A stretch of 64,000 bases of DNA from Piscinibacter sp. XHJ-5 (GCF_029855045.1 NZ_CP123228.1:372001-436000), one strand, 5' to 3'. Numbered from the stretch's first letter, positions 26,751 to 35,579 are shown. Notes: generated by a model from the letters alone, not told the origin. Made by a program: numbers and translations.

Positions 26751-27510
26751 GAAGCGCCTCCTCGACGAATGCGCGCGGCGACTGCAGGCGGCTGACCAGG
26801 TGATCCACGTAGGCGGCGCGATGCGCGTCGACGCCGTCGAACGCGGCCTCGCCTTCCAGCCACCCGTGCGGCACCAGGTCCACGACACGCTTGACCACGT
26901 CGGGCGTGATGCGGCGGGTGAGCTGCTCGTCGGCCTGCCCCAGCCCGGTGGCCAGGCGCAGGAGCACGTGGTCCTTGATCAGCGGGAAGGGGCGCCGGCT
27001 GCGTTCCGCCGGGCCGCTCCAGTCGTGGTGGAAGATGAGCGCGGCGCCGTGGTCGATGAGCCACAGCCGCCGATGCCAGCACAGCAGGTTGCTGTTGCGC
27101 GGCGTGCGGTCGACGTTGGTGATGAAGGCGTCGAGCCACACCACCGCCGACGCGACGTCCGCGCTCGGCGGCGCGGCGAGCGGGTCGAAGGTGACCGAGC
27201 CGGGCAGGAAGTCGAGCGCAAGGTTGAGGCCGGCGCTCGCGCGGATCAGGTCCTGGATCTCGGGATCGGGCTCGGTGCGGGCCATCTCGGGATCGAGCTC
27301 GATCAGCACGATCTCCGGCACGTCGAGTCCCGCCGCGCGCGCGAGCTCGCCGCCGATCAGCTCGGCGATGAGCGCCTTGCGGCCCTGGCCCGCGCCGCGA
27401 AACTTGAGCACGTACATGCCGTCGTCGTCGGCCTCGACCAGCGCGGGCAGCGAGCCGCCTTCGCGCAGCGGCGTGACGTAGCGGGTGGCGGCGACGGTGC
27501 GAAGCGGCAT
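26728..27510 (-). CDS. HipA-like small kinase
   Basis: A 260-aa protein of the HipA kinase superfamily, much shorter than toxin HipA (about 440 aa). Visible features are an N-terminal nucleotide-binding Lys strand MYVLKFRGAGQGRKALIAEL, the catalytic-loop-like DAFITNVDRTPRNSNLL (D-x4-N type) and the metal-binding LWLIDHGAALIF (DxG/DHG). No HipB-like HTH gene is adjacent, so it is unlikely to be a classical toxin-antitoxin pair. It overlaps and probably works with the DUF3037 protein. Confidence 0.8.
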   Translation of the reverse strand: MPLRTVAATRYVTPLREGGSLPALVEADDDGMYVLKFRGAGQGRKALIAELIGGELARAAGLDVPEIVLIELDPEMARTEPDPEIQDLIRASAGLNLALDFLPGSVTFDPLAAPPSADVASAVVWLDAFITNVDRTPRNSNLLCWHRRLWLIDHGAALIFHHDWSGPAERSRRPFPLIKDHVLLRLATGLGQADEQLTRRITPDVVKRVVDLVPHGWLEGEAAFDGVDAHRAAYVDHLVSRLQSPRAFVEEALRAQSASV

Positions 27511-27542
27511 GGCGCCCGCATTGTCCCGCAGGCTGAAGATGG

Positions 27543-28412
27543 CTACAGGTACACGCTGCCGCCTCCGGTGATGGCACGGAAGGCTTCCGACATCGGCGTG
27601 GTGCTGGCGTGCACGAAGCGCTGCGGCGTGAGGCCGGTGAGCTCGCGCACCCGGCGCGACATGTGCGCCTGATCGGCGAAGCCCGCCGCGGCCGCCGCAC
27701 CGGCCAGCGATTCGCCCCGGCGCACCAGCCGCGACACCATCTGCACGCGCGCCACCTGCGCCAGATGCCCTGGCGAGACGCCGAACCAGTGCGCGAAGTC
27801 GCGCTCGAGCTGCCGGCGCGACAGCAGCTCGTCGCCGGCGATGTCCTCGATGCCGGCCAGCGGCTCGGCCACCACGCGCATCGCAGCGCGCGCGGTGCGC
27901 ATCGCCGCCGCGCTGACATGGCGCGGCGCCGCGGCACGCTGCTCCAGCCAGGCAGCGAGCGCGCGCAGCTTGCCCTCGAGCGAAGCGGCCCGCGCGACGT
28001 CCGACTCGAGCGCCCGCGTGAGCCGGCGATCGAGCAGCTCGTCGACGCGCGCGCGGATGCGCGGCACCGGCGCCAGCGGCTGGCTGCCGAGCAAGGTCAC
28101 GGCGCCCAGCGGCGTGAGCAACGCGAACAGCGTCATGCAGTCGCCTGCCGGCACGAAAGACCCGCGCCAGCGGCGTATGCCGGTGAGGCGCGTGTTGTCG
28201 CCCAGCGCGCCCTTCTGTTCGGCCCCATCGGCGCCGCGGCCGAGCTGCACGCTGAGCACCATCGCTTCGTGCGGCGCCACGGCCTGCTCGATGGGCGGCA
28301 CGCGGTCGACCTCGACCGCCATCAGGCCCGACACATACGGCGTCAGCGAGCCGGCGACCGGCATCACGATCGGCCGGAAGGCCGCGTCGACGGAGAGAGC
28401 GGTCTCGTTCAT
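27543..28412 (-). CDS. AraC-family transcriptional regulator
   Basis: A 289-aa regulator with a sensor-like N-terminal half resembling the DUF6597-type AraC group (RWRGSFVPAGDCMTLFALLT) and a C-terminal double HTH: ELLSRRQLERDFAHWFGVSP and AAAAGFADQAHMSRRVRELT. It is in the same direction as the HipA-like kinase, 32 bp upstream of it. No target can be read from the sequence. Confidence 0.85.
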   Translation of the reverse strand: MNETALSVDAAFRPIVMPVAGSLTPYVSGLMAVEVDRVPPIEQAVAPHEAMVLSVQLGRGADGAEQKGALGDNTRLTGIRRWRGSFVPAGDCMTLFALLTPLGAVTLLGSQPLAPVPRIRARVDELLDRRLTRALESDVARAASLEGKLRALAAWLEQRAAAPRHVSAAAMRTARAAMRVVAEPLAGIEDIAGDELLSRRQLERDFAHWFGVSPGHLAQVARVQMVSRLVRRGESLAGAAAAAGFADQAHMSRRVRELTGLTPQRFVHASTTPMSEAFRAITGGGSVYL

Positions 28413-28528
28413 GCGCCGACCTACGACGGCGTGGCGTCGGCGGACGCATCGAGGACGCCCTTGCAAGCTAGGGGGTGAGCCGATGTCGGGATCCGGCGCA
28501 CGGATCCGATTCACCGGGAGCGTCCTAG

Positions 28529-28693
28529 CTAGTGGCCTGTAACGGCCGATTCGGAAGTGCCTGCCGCGCAGGCGACGCGCATGGCGGCGTTGCAAATGCT
28601 CGCGATGCCTACGGGCATCGCTGCGCTTTGCGCCTTGCCCTGCGCGCCGCCTGCGCGGCCTTCACTCCCGAATCGACCGTTACAGGCCACTAG
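28529..28693. repeat. 165-bp MITE-like element, near-perfect long palindrome
   Basis: Starts CTAGTGGCCTGTAACGG and ends CCGTTACAGGCCACTAG. The outer 30 bases (28530-28559 and 28663-28692) are inverted repeats with two mismatches, and imperfect symmetry continues to the centre GATGCCTACGGGCATC. A second CTAG (28525-28528) directly abuts the left end, which could be a target duplication. It fills most of the 369-bp gap between the AraC gene and the secretion operon; the rest of that gap shows nothing else clear. No ORF inside looks real. Confidence 0.75.
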
Positions 28694-28781
28694 GGATCCC
28701 CGTGTCGCAAACCGACAAGAACCTGTCGGCCGGTCCACGGAATCATCCGCCCCATCCACTTCTTCTTCATCGAGCACTGCA

Positions 28782-30467
28782 ATGCGCTGGCTGTTCGTTC
28801 CTGCCCTCCGACACTGGATGCTCCTCGCGGCCGCGGCGAGCCTGCTGCTGAATCTCGCGCTGCTGATGCCATCGCTGTACACGCTGCAGGTGTTCGACCG
28901 CGTGTTCGCGAGCCGCAGCATGCCGACACTGGTGATGCTGAGCCTGCTGACGGCTCTGGCGCTGGCCTTCGGCTACTGCATGGATGTCGGCCGCTCGCGC
29001 GCCCTGGCGGCGGCGGGCCGCCGTCTCGACGCGCTGCTCTCGCCGGCCGCGCTGCAGCGCGCATTGCGGCAAGCCGGCGCGGGACGTGGTCGCGAAGAGA
29101 GCGACCGGCTGCGCGACATCGCCACCCTGCGCCAGTTCCTCGGCGGCAGCGGCGTGCAGGCGCTGTTCGACGCACCGTGGCTGCCGATCTATCTGCTCGT
29201 CATCGGCCTCATGCATCCGCTGCTCGGCATCGCCGCGGCGGGCGGTGCGGCGGCACTGGCGCTGCTGGCCGTCGCCACCGAGCGCCTGACGCGCGAAGCG
29301 GCCGGCAACATCGTGCGCGACTCGCGGCGCGTGGCCCGTCATGCCGAGACGCTCACGCGGCACGCCGAGCTCGTCGTCGGCATGGGGATGGGAGCAGCCG
29401 CGGGTGCCGCATGGCGCGAGCAGCACGAGGCGCTGCTCGACGATCAGGCGCGGCTGGGCCTGCGCTCGTCGCGGCTTTCGGCGCTCGCCCGCATGGCGCG
29501 CCAGGGCGTGCAGATGGGCGTGCTCGGCATCGGCGCTTGGCTGGTGGTCGGCGCCGACGCGTCGCCCGGCATCATGGTCGCGGCCACCATCCTGCTCGGG
29601 CGCGCACTGCAGCCGGTGGAGCACCTGATCAGCGGCTGGAAGCAGCTGGTCGATGCACGTGGCGCGTGGCGCCGCCTCGCGCAGCCCGATGCCGGCGCGC
29701 AGCCGCCGCGGCTGCGCCTTCCGGCGCCGGCAGGGCGGCTGTCCGTCGAGCGCGTGGTGTACGCGCACGACCGCACGCGGCCGCCGTCGATCAAGAACAT
29801 CTCCTTCGCCGTCGAGGCTGGCCAGAGCGTGGGCATCGTCGGCCCCAGCGGCTCGGGCAAGACCTCGCTGCTGCGGCTGATGCTCGGCGTGTGGCAGCCG
29901 CAGAGCGGCGCCGTGCGGCTGGACGACGCCGACATCGCCCACTGGGACCGGGATGCGCTGGGGCCGCACATCGGCTACCTGCCGCAGGACGTCTCGATGT
30001 TCGCCGCCAGCGTGGCGGAAAACATCGCACGGCTCGGCGCGGTGGATGCCGAGCAGGTGGTGCAGGCAGCGCGGCTCGCACAGGCTCACGAGATGATCCT
30101 GCGCCTGCCCGACGGCTATGACACACGCGTCGGCGACGGCGGCGTGCGGCTGTCCGGCGGCCAGCGTCAGCGCATTGCGCTCGCGCGGGCGCTCTACGGC
30201 GCGCCCAGGCTGGTGGTGCTCGACGAGCCCGATGCGCACCTCGACGCCGAAGGCGAGCTGGCGCTGCGCCTTGCGCTGCTGTCGCTGAAGACGTGCGGCA
30301 CCACGGTGATCGTCGTCGGCCACCGCGCGGGGCTGATGGCGCAGATGGACAAGCTGGCGGTGCTGCACGACGGCGCGTTGGAGGCCTTCGGCCCGGCCGC
30401 GGCGGTGCTCGCCCGCATGAAGGGCAAACCGGCGCGCTCACACACCGGCAAGGAGGCCGCAGCATGA
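28782..30467 (+). CDS. Type I secretion ABC transporter (PrtD/HlyB-like, no C39 domain)
   Basis: A 561-aa half-transporter. Six transmembrane helices occupy about residues 10-290 (LMPSLYTLQVFDRVFASRS is the conserved T1SS entry motif). The nucleotide-binding domain has Walker A GPSGSGKTS from G354, signature LSGGQRQRIALARAL and Walker B LVVLDEPDAHLD. It lacks the C39 peptidase or C39-like domain, as is typical for exporters of RTX proteins with uncleaved C-terminal signals. It overlaps the adaptor gene by four bases (ATGA) and is 1.7 kb upstream of an RTX substrate gene. ATG 28782 has a weak ribosome site. Confidence 0.93.
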   Translation: MRWLFVPALRHWMLLAAAASLLLNLALLMPSLYTLQVFDRVFASRSMPTLVMLSLLTALALAFGYCMDVGRSRALAAAGRRLDALLSPAALQRALRQAGAGRGREESDRLRDIATLRQFLGGSGVQALFDAPWLPIYLLVIGLMHPLLGIAAAGGAAALALLAVATERLTREAAGNIVRDSRRVARHAETLTRHAELVVGMGMGAAAGAAWREQHEALLDDQARLGLRSSRLSALARMARQGVQMGVLGIGAWLVVGADASPGIMVAATILLGRALQPVEHLISGWKQLVDARGAWRRLAQPDAGAQPPRLRLPAPAGRLSVERVVYAHDRTRPPSIKNISFAVEAGQSVGIVGPSGSGKTSLLRLMLGVWQPQSGAVRLDDADIAHWDRDALGPHIGYLPQDVSMFAASVAENIARLGAVDAEQVVQAARLAQAHEMILRLPDGYDTRVGDGGVRLSGGQRQRIALARALYGAPRLVVLDEPDAHLDAEGELALRLALLSLKTCGTTVIVVGHRAGLMAQMDKLAVLHDGALEAFGPAAAVLARMKGKPARSHTGKEAAA

Positions 30468-31810
30468 ACGGATCGACGATGACCCCGGGCGGCGCGTTGG
30501 CCGACCTGCTGGCGCAGGCCGCGCCCGGCGACGACCGCCGCCGCGAGTGGCGCGCCGACGTGCGGCGCCTGGCGCTGCCGATGGCGGTGGCCGCGGCCCT
30601 GCTGGCCGCCTGGTCGGCGACCGCGCCGCTCGCCGGCGCGGTGATCGCGCCGGCGCAGGTGAAGGTCGAGCTCAAGCGGAAGACGGTGCAGCACCAGGAA
30701 GGCGGCATCGTGCGCGAGATCCTCGTGCGCGACGGGCAGACGGTGCGAGCGGGCGATCCGCTGCTGGTGGTCGGCGACCTGCGCACCGAGGCCGATTGGC
30801 GCCTGCTGCAGGACCAGCATCGTGCCGCGCGGGCACGGCTCGCGCGTGCCGAGGCGGAGAGCCGGCTGGCCACGCGCTTCGAGGCGCCGCAGGACCTTTC
30901 GGATGAAGCCGCCGCCGGCCACGTTGCCCGCGAGCGCTCGGTGTTCGCCGCGCATCGGCAGGCGCTGGACGAGCAGAGCGCGCTCGTGCAGGGACAGGTC
31001 CAGCAGGCGCATGCGCAGGCGGCGGCGCTCGAGTCGCAGATCGCCGCCACCGGGGTGTCGGGCAAGCTCTCGGACGAGGAGCTCGCGATCAACGAGAGCC
31101 TGGCCAGCCAGGGGTTCGTGCATCGCACGCGGCTGATCGGGCTGCAGCGCACGTCGGCCGACTACCAGAGCCGCCTCGGAGAACAGCGCGGCGAGCTGGC
31201 CGCGGCGCGCCAGCGCATCGCCGAGCTGCGCGCGCGTGTCGCCCAGCTGCGCATCGCCTACCAGACGCAGGCGACCGACGAAGCCAAGGAAGCGGCCGAC
31301 CGCGTGCGCGAAATCGAGGAACGGCTGCGTCCGTCGAAGGACCAGCTCGAGCGCCAGGTCGTGCGCGCGCCCGTCGACGGCGAGGTGATGTCGCTGCGGG
31401 TGGCGGGGCCCGGCGCCGCGATCGCGCCGCGCGAGGCGCTGCTCGACGTGGTGCCACGGCACGAGAAGCTGGTCGTCGAAGGGCGCGTCGAGCCGCACGC
31501 CATCGAGCATGTCCACGTCGGCGGCACTGCCGAAGTGCGCCTGGTGACGGCCGATGCGCGGGATCTGCCGCCCCTGCCCGCGACGATCAGCTTCGTTTCC
31601 GCCGACCGCGTGACGCAGCCGGAAACCGGCCGCGCCTGGTACGACGTGACGGTGGAAGTGGATGCGCGCTCCCTGCAGCGCAGCCCGCTGCGCCTGCAGC
31701 CCGGCATGCCGGCCGAGCTGTTCGTGACGACCGGCGAGCGGACGCTGCTTGCCTACCTGCTGAAGCCGCTGCGGGCGTTCTCGCAGCGGGCGATGCGTGA
31801 GCCCTCCTGA
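30464..31810 (+). CDS. HlyD/PrtE-type membrane fusion protein of type I secretion
   Basis: A 448-aa periplasmic adaptor linking the ABC transporter to an outer-membrane channel. One transmembrane helix (residues 39-58) is followed by a split biotinyl-lipoyl domain (GGIVREILVRDGQTVRAGDP and QVVRAPVDGEVMSLRVAGPG), a long coiled-coil hairpin between residues about 105 and 295, and a beta-barrel end region. ATG 30464 has AAGGAGG just upstream. No TolC-type gene follows, so the outer-membrane partner must be encoded elsewhere. Confidence 0.92.
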   Translation: MNGSTMTPGGALADLLAQAAPGDDRRREWRADVRRLALPMAVAAALLAAWSATAPLAGAVIAPAQVKVELKRKTVQHQEGGIVREILVRDGQTVRAGDPLLVVGDLRTEADWRLLQDQHRAARARLARAEAESRLATRFEAPQDLSDEAAAGHVARERSVFAAHRQALDEQSALVQGQVQQAHAQAAALESQIAATGVSGKLSDEELAINESLASQGFVHRTRLIGLQRTSADYQSRLGEQRGELAAARQRIAELRARVAQLRIAYQTQATDEAKEAADRVREIEERLRPSKDQLERQVVRAPVDGEVMSLRVAGPGAAIAPREALLDVVPRHEKLVVEGRVEPHAIEHVHVGGTAEVRLVTADARDLPPLPATISFVSADRVTQPETGRAWYDVTVEVDARSLQRSPLRLQPGMPAELFVTTGERTLLAYLLKPLRAFSQRAMREPS

Positions 31811-31826
31811 ATCAACCCATCCCATC

Positions 31827-32090
31827 ATGACCATGAACGCCTCTCTCATCCATTGCCACACCGGACGCCGCCGCCTGGCCGTCCTCGCGGGCTGGCGCAA
31901 CGCCGCCGCGCGCTTCGTCGCGACGGTGCTCGTCGCCGTCGTCTCGGCCGCCTGTGTCGGCGGACTGGAGACCGCGGCGCCCCTCGCCGTCCAGCGCAGC
32001 GCCCCGCCGGTCGCGTCGGACACCGCCTATTTCCCGAGTCAGTTCGCCCCACCGGCGGGTGACATCGAGCCCCTGCCGCCGCAGTTCTGA
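31827..32090 (+). CDS. Small exported protein between secretion and RTX genes
   Basis: An 87-aa product (MTMNASLIHCH...) with a positively charged start, a hydrophobic segment (FVATVLVAVVSAAC) and a Pro-rich end, YFPSQFAPPAGDIEPLPPQF. The Cys after SAA may be lipidated, though position -3 is Ser rather than Leu. ATG 31827 and 31833 are both possible. It lies 16 bp after the adaptor gene and 45 bp before the RTX gene, suggesting a role in secretion or surface anchoring. No family recognised. Confidence 0.6.
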   Translation: MTMNASLIHCHTGRRRLAVLAGWRNAAARFVATVLVAVVSAACVGGLETAAPLAVQRSAPPVASDTAYFPSQFAPPAGDIEPLPPQF

Positions 32091-32135
32091 CGGCGGTCCT
32101 CTCCCCACCTCCACCTCGCCCTTCAGGGAGTTCCC

Positions 32136-35033
32136 ATGCCTTCATTCAATCCGCTGGACGCCCAACCCGTCCTCGCGACCCCCACGACCCGCAAGTCCGC
32201 GTCGACCACCGACCTCGCCAGCGCCACCCTCGCCGGCGACGTCACCACCCAGGCCGTCTCCGGCAGCTTCAGCTCGGGCGTGCTCAGCGTGTTCGGCGAT
32301 GCGCTGGCCAACAACATGACGATCAGCCGCAACGCCGCCGGCAACATCCTCGTCAACGGCGGCGCCGTCGTCGTGGGCGGCGGCACGCCGACGGTGGCCA
32401 ACACCAGCGTCATCCAGGTCTTCGGCCTTGCCGGCAACGACGTGATCACGCTCGACGAGTCGAACGGGGCGCTGCCGCGCGCCGTGCTGTTCGGCGGCAC
32501 CGGCAACGACGTGCTGACCGGCGGCTCGGGCGCCGATCAGCTGTTCGGCCAGGGGGACAACGACACCCTGCTCGGCAAGGGCGGCGCCGACCTGCTGTTC
32601 GGCGGCGCGGGCAACGACGTGCTGACCGGCGGCGATGCCGACGACCAGATGTTCGGCGAGGCCGGCGATGACCGCATGATCTGGAACCCGGGCGACGACA
32701 CCGACCTGCACGAGGGCGGCACCGGCATCGACACCTCCGAAGTCAACGGAGGCAACGGCACCGAGGTGTTCACCGCGACGGCCAACGGCACGCGCGTGCG
32801 ATTCGACCGCCTCGATCCGGCGCCGTTCTCCATCGACATCGGGACCACCGAGAACCTCGTCGTCAACATGAACGGCGGCGACGACACCTTCTCCGCCACC
32901 GGCAACCTGGCCGCGCTGATCAAGATCACCGTCGATGGCGGCGCGGGCAACGACACCATCCTCGGCAGCAACGGCGCCGACGTGCTCCTCGGCGGCGACG
33001 GCAACGACTTCATCGACGGACAGCAGGGCAACGACACGTCCTTCCTGGGCGCCGGCAACGACGTCTTCCAATGGGATCCGGGCGACGGCAGCGATGTCGT
33101 CGAGGGGCAGGACGGTGCCGACACGATGCTGTTCAACGGCAGCGCCGCGAACGAGATCTTCGAAGCGTCGGCCAACGGCGGGCGGGTGCGCTTCACCCGC
33201 AACGTCGGCAGCATCGTGATGGACCTGAACGACGTCGAGCGCATCGATCTCAACGCGCTGGGCGGCACCGACACGGTCATCGTCAACGACATGACCGGCA
33301 CCGACGTGACGCAGGTGAACGTCAACCTGGCGGGCACCCTCAACGGCACGAGCGGCGATGCCGCGGCCGACGCGGTGATCGTCAACGGTCGCACCGCCGC
33401 GGACACGATCGACGTCGTCGGCGCCGGCACGTCGTTCTCGGTGATCGGATTGCCGGCACTCGTGAACGTGGTCAACAGCGAGGGCGCGCTCGATTCCCTG
33501 GTGATCAACGCGCTCGGCGGTGACGACACGATATCCGCCACCACGCTTGCGGCGGGTGTCGTCAAGCTGACCATCGACGGCGGCGCCGGCAACGACACCA
33601 TCTTCGGCAGCCAGGGCGCCGACGTGGTGCTCGGCGGCGACGGCGACGACTTCGTCTTCGGCGACAACGGCAACGACGTGGCGCTGATGGGCGCCGGCAA
33701 CGACCTGTTCCAGTGGAACCCGGGCGACGGCAATGACACGGTCGAGGGCCAGGACGGCACCGACACCCTGCTGTTCAACGGCGCGAACATCGCCGAGAAC
33801 ATCAACATCGTCGCCAACGGCGGGCGCGCACTGCTCACCCGCGACGTGGCCAACGTGGTCATGGACCTGAACGATGTCGAGCGCATCGCGTTCAATGCGC
33901 TGGGCGGCGCCGACAACATCGTGGTCGGCGACCTGACCGGGACCGACGTGACCCAGGTCGACATCGACCTGCGCGGGCCCAACGGCGGCGGCGACGCGGC
34001 GGCGGACGCCGTCACCACGAATGCCACGCAAGGCGATGACGCTTTCAGCGTCGCGAGCGGTGCGGGCGGCGTCTCGGTCTCCGGACTGCAGGCCAAGGTG
34101 AACCTGTTCTTCCAGGAGGCGGGCGACCGGCTCACGCTCAACGGCCTCGGCGGCAACGACGTCATCGACGCCAGCGCCCTCGCCGCCGACAGCATCCAGC
34201 TGACGATCAACGGCGGCCTCGGCCTGGACCGGATGATCGGCAGCGCAGGGGGCGACCTGTTCAACGGCGGCGACGGCAACGACCTGGCGCTGATGGGCGC
34301 CGGCGACGACACCTTCGTCTGGAACCCCGGCGACGACAACGACATCCTGGAAGGCCAGGCGGGCAGCGACACCATGCTGTTCAACGGCGCCAACGTGGCC
34401 GAGAACATCGACATCGCGGCCAACGGAGGACGCGTGCGCTTCTTCCGCGACGTGGCCGCGGTGACCATGGACCTCGACGACGTCGAGACCATCGACTTCA
34501 ACGCGCTGGGCGGCGCCGACAACATCGTCGTCAACGACCTGAGCGGCACCGATGTCGAGACGGTGAACATCGACCTCGGGGCGGCGAACGGCGCCGGCGA
34601 CGCCGCGAACGATGTCGTCACCCTGGTCGCCACCAACGGCGACGACGCGATCGGCCTGTCGCTGCAGAACGGCGCGCTGGTGGTGGACGGCCTGGCGGCG
34701 CGCGTGGTCATCGAGCACTTCGAGCTGGGCGACCAGTTGCGCATCCTCGGCCTGGGCGGCGACGACGTCATCGACGCGAGCGCGCTGCTGGCCGGCGGTC
34801 CCGCCCTGACCTTCGACGGCGGCGCGGGAGCCGACGTGCTGCTCGGCAGCGGGGGCGCCGACACGCTGCTGGGCGGCGACGGAGACGACGTGGCCCTGGG
34901 CAACGACGGCGACGACGTGCTCGAAGGCGGCGCGGGCGACGACGTGCTGATCGGCGGCAACGGTCTCGACGTCCTGATCGACGGCGAGGTCGTCATCCAG
35001 GCGGTGGCGTCGCCTGCACCCTTCCTGGTCTAG
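32136..35033 (+). CDS. Large RTX-type calcium-binding protein, probable T1SS substrate
   Basis: 965 aa, very acidic, without an N-terminal signal peptide. Clusters of RTX nonapeptides (GGxGxDxLx) lie at residues about 119-182 (GGTGNDVLTGGSGADQLFG) and 895-950 (GGDGDDVALGNDGDDVLEGG). Between them are modules of about 200 residues that each restart at W(N/D)PGD (bases 32682, 33072, 33714 and 34320) with DTMLFNG, MDLNDVE and NDLTGTDV-like strands. No catalytic domain is recognised. The hydrophobic C-terminus (VVIQAVASPAPFLV) fits a type I secretion signal. ATG 32136 follows GGGAG. It is likely a secreted adhesin, matrix or S-layer-like protein. Confidence 0.88.
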   Translation: MPSFNPLDAQPVLATPTTRKSASTTDLASATLAGDVTTQAVSGSFSSGVLSVFGDALANNMTISRNAAGNILVNGGAVVVGGGTPTVANTSVIQVFGLAGNDVITLDESNGALPRAVLFGGTGNDVLTGGSGADQLFGQGDNDTLLGKGGADLLFGGAGNDVLTGGDADDQMFGEAGDDRMIWNPGDDTDLHEGGTGIDTSEVNGGNGTEVFTATANGTRVRFDRLDPAPFSIDIGTTENLVVNMNGGDDTFSATGNLAALIKITVDGGAGNDTILGSNGADVLLGGDGNDFIDGQQGNDTSFLGAGNDVFQWDPGDGSDVVEGQDGADTMLFNGSAANEIFEASANGGRVRFTRNVGSIVMDLNDVERIDLNALGGTDTVIVNDMTGTDVTQVNVNLAGTLNGTSGDAAADAVIVNGRTAADTIDVVGAGTSFSVIGLPALVNVVNSEGALDSLVINALGGDDTISATTLAAGVVKLTIDGGAGNDTIFGSQGADVVLGGDGDDFVFGDNGNDVALMGAGNDLFQWNPGDGNDTVEGQDGTDTLLFNGANIAENINIVANGGRALLTRDVANVVMDLNDVERIAFNALGGADNIVVGDLTGTDVTQVDIDLRGPNGGGDAAADAVTTNATQGDDAFSVASGAGGVSVSGLQAKVNLFFQEAGDRLTLNGLGGNDVIDASALAADSIQLTINGGLGLDRMIGSAGGDLFNGGDGNDLALMGAGDDTFVWNPGDDNDILEGQAGSDTMLFNGANVAENIDIAANGGRVRFFRDVAAVTMDLDDVETIDFNALGGADNIVVNDLSGTDVETVNIDLGAANGAGDAANDVVTLVATNGDDAIGLSLQNGALVVDGLAARVVIEHFELGDQLRILGLGGDDVIDASALLAGGPALTFDGGAGADVLLGSGGADTLLGGDGDDVALGNDGDDVLEGGAGDDVLIGGNGLDVLIDGEVVIQAVASPAPFLV

Positions 35034-35088
35034 GGATTTGCGTCCGGGGCCACGCCCCGGCCGTAAGTCTCTTCGGTGTGAGCGTTGG

Positions 35089-35131
35089 CAGGTTGGGGTG
35101 AGTCACTCACCGCCAACCTGTCTTTTTTTTT
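35089..35131 (+). terminator. Intrinsic terminator of the RTX gene
   Basis: CAGGTTGGGGTGAG (35089-35102) pairs with CTCACCGCCAACCTG (35106-35120) with one bulge, followed directly by TCTTTTTTTTT. This is the clearest rho-independent terminator in the window. Its 3' arm and T-run also encode the last residues (MEKKRQVGGE) of the convergent acetyltransferase. Confidence 0.85.
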
Positions 35132-35579
35132 CCATGAACACGCTCAGCGGATCTTCCGCGTAGTCGCCGAACGGGCCGCGCCGCGTGAAGCCCAGGCGCT
35201 CGTACAGTGCCAGCGCCTCGGGCTGGCGGATGCCGGTCTCGAGCATCAGGCGTGTGCACCCGCGCCTGGCGGCTTCGGCCTCCAGCGCGCCGAGCAAGGC
35301 CTTCGCCAGGCCGGCGCCGCGCAGCGAGGGCCGCACGAACATGCGCTTGACCTCGCCGTAGCCGGCCTCCAGCACGATTGCGCCGCAGCCCACCGCTGCG
35401 CCCTGCGCATCGCGCGCCACCGCGAACAGCACGTTGGGGCGGCTCAGCGCCCCGATGTCGATGCCGTGGTGGCTCTCCGCCGGATAGAGCGGCTTCTGAT
35501 AGGCGTCCAGCTCGTCGATCAGCGCGATCACATCGGGCTGGTCGGCGGCCTCCAGGGCGATGCGGAAGGCGGGATTCAT
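35103..35579 (-). CDS. GNAT-family N-acetyltransferase
   Basis: A 158-aa acetyltransferase with the acetyl-CoA loop VKRMFVRPSLRGAGLAKALL (residues about 77-96) and the last-strand motif LYERLGFTRRGPFGDY. Close in style to putative acetyltransferases of the YsnE/PA4534 type; substrate unknown. ATG 35579 gives the normal family length. The 3' end is embedded in the RTX terminator. Confidence 0.85.
   Translation of the reverse strand: MNPAFRIALEAADQPDVIALIDELDAYQKPLYPAESHHGIDIGALSRPNVLFAVARDAQGAAVGCGAIVLEAGYGEVKRMFVRPSLRGAGLAKALLGALEAEAARRGCTRLMLETGIRQPEALALYERLGFTRRGPFGDYAEDPLSVFMEKKRQVGGE

Noticed and set aside
26728..27510. Classical HipBA toxin-antitoxin module.
   Set aside because: The kinase is far shorter than toxin HipA and no HipB-like HTH gene is adjacent; the partner is DUF3037.
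32142..34718. Long minus-strand frames (over 800 codons) opposite the RTX gene.
   Set aside because: They arise from the repetitive Gly/Asp/Asn codons of the RTX repeats on the plus strand; the translated sequence is repetitive and without family features.
32491..34980. Regularly spaced repeats that could suggest a CRISPR array.
   Set aside because: The repeats are degenerate, in frame, and encode RTX nonapeptides and modules; there are no identical 25-40-bp repeats with unique spacers and no cas genes.
35044..35060. CCGGGGC-CAC-GCCCCGG hairpin right after the RTX stop as terminator.
   Set aside because: It has no following T-run; the stem at 35089-35120 with nine or more Ts is the convincing terminator.
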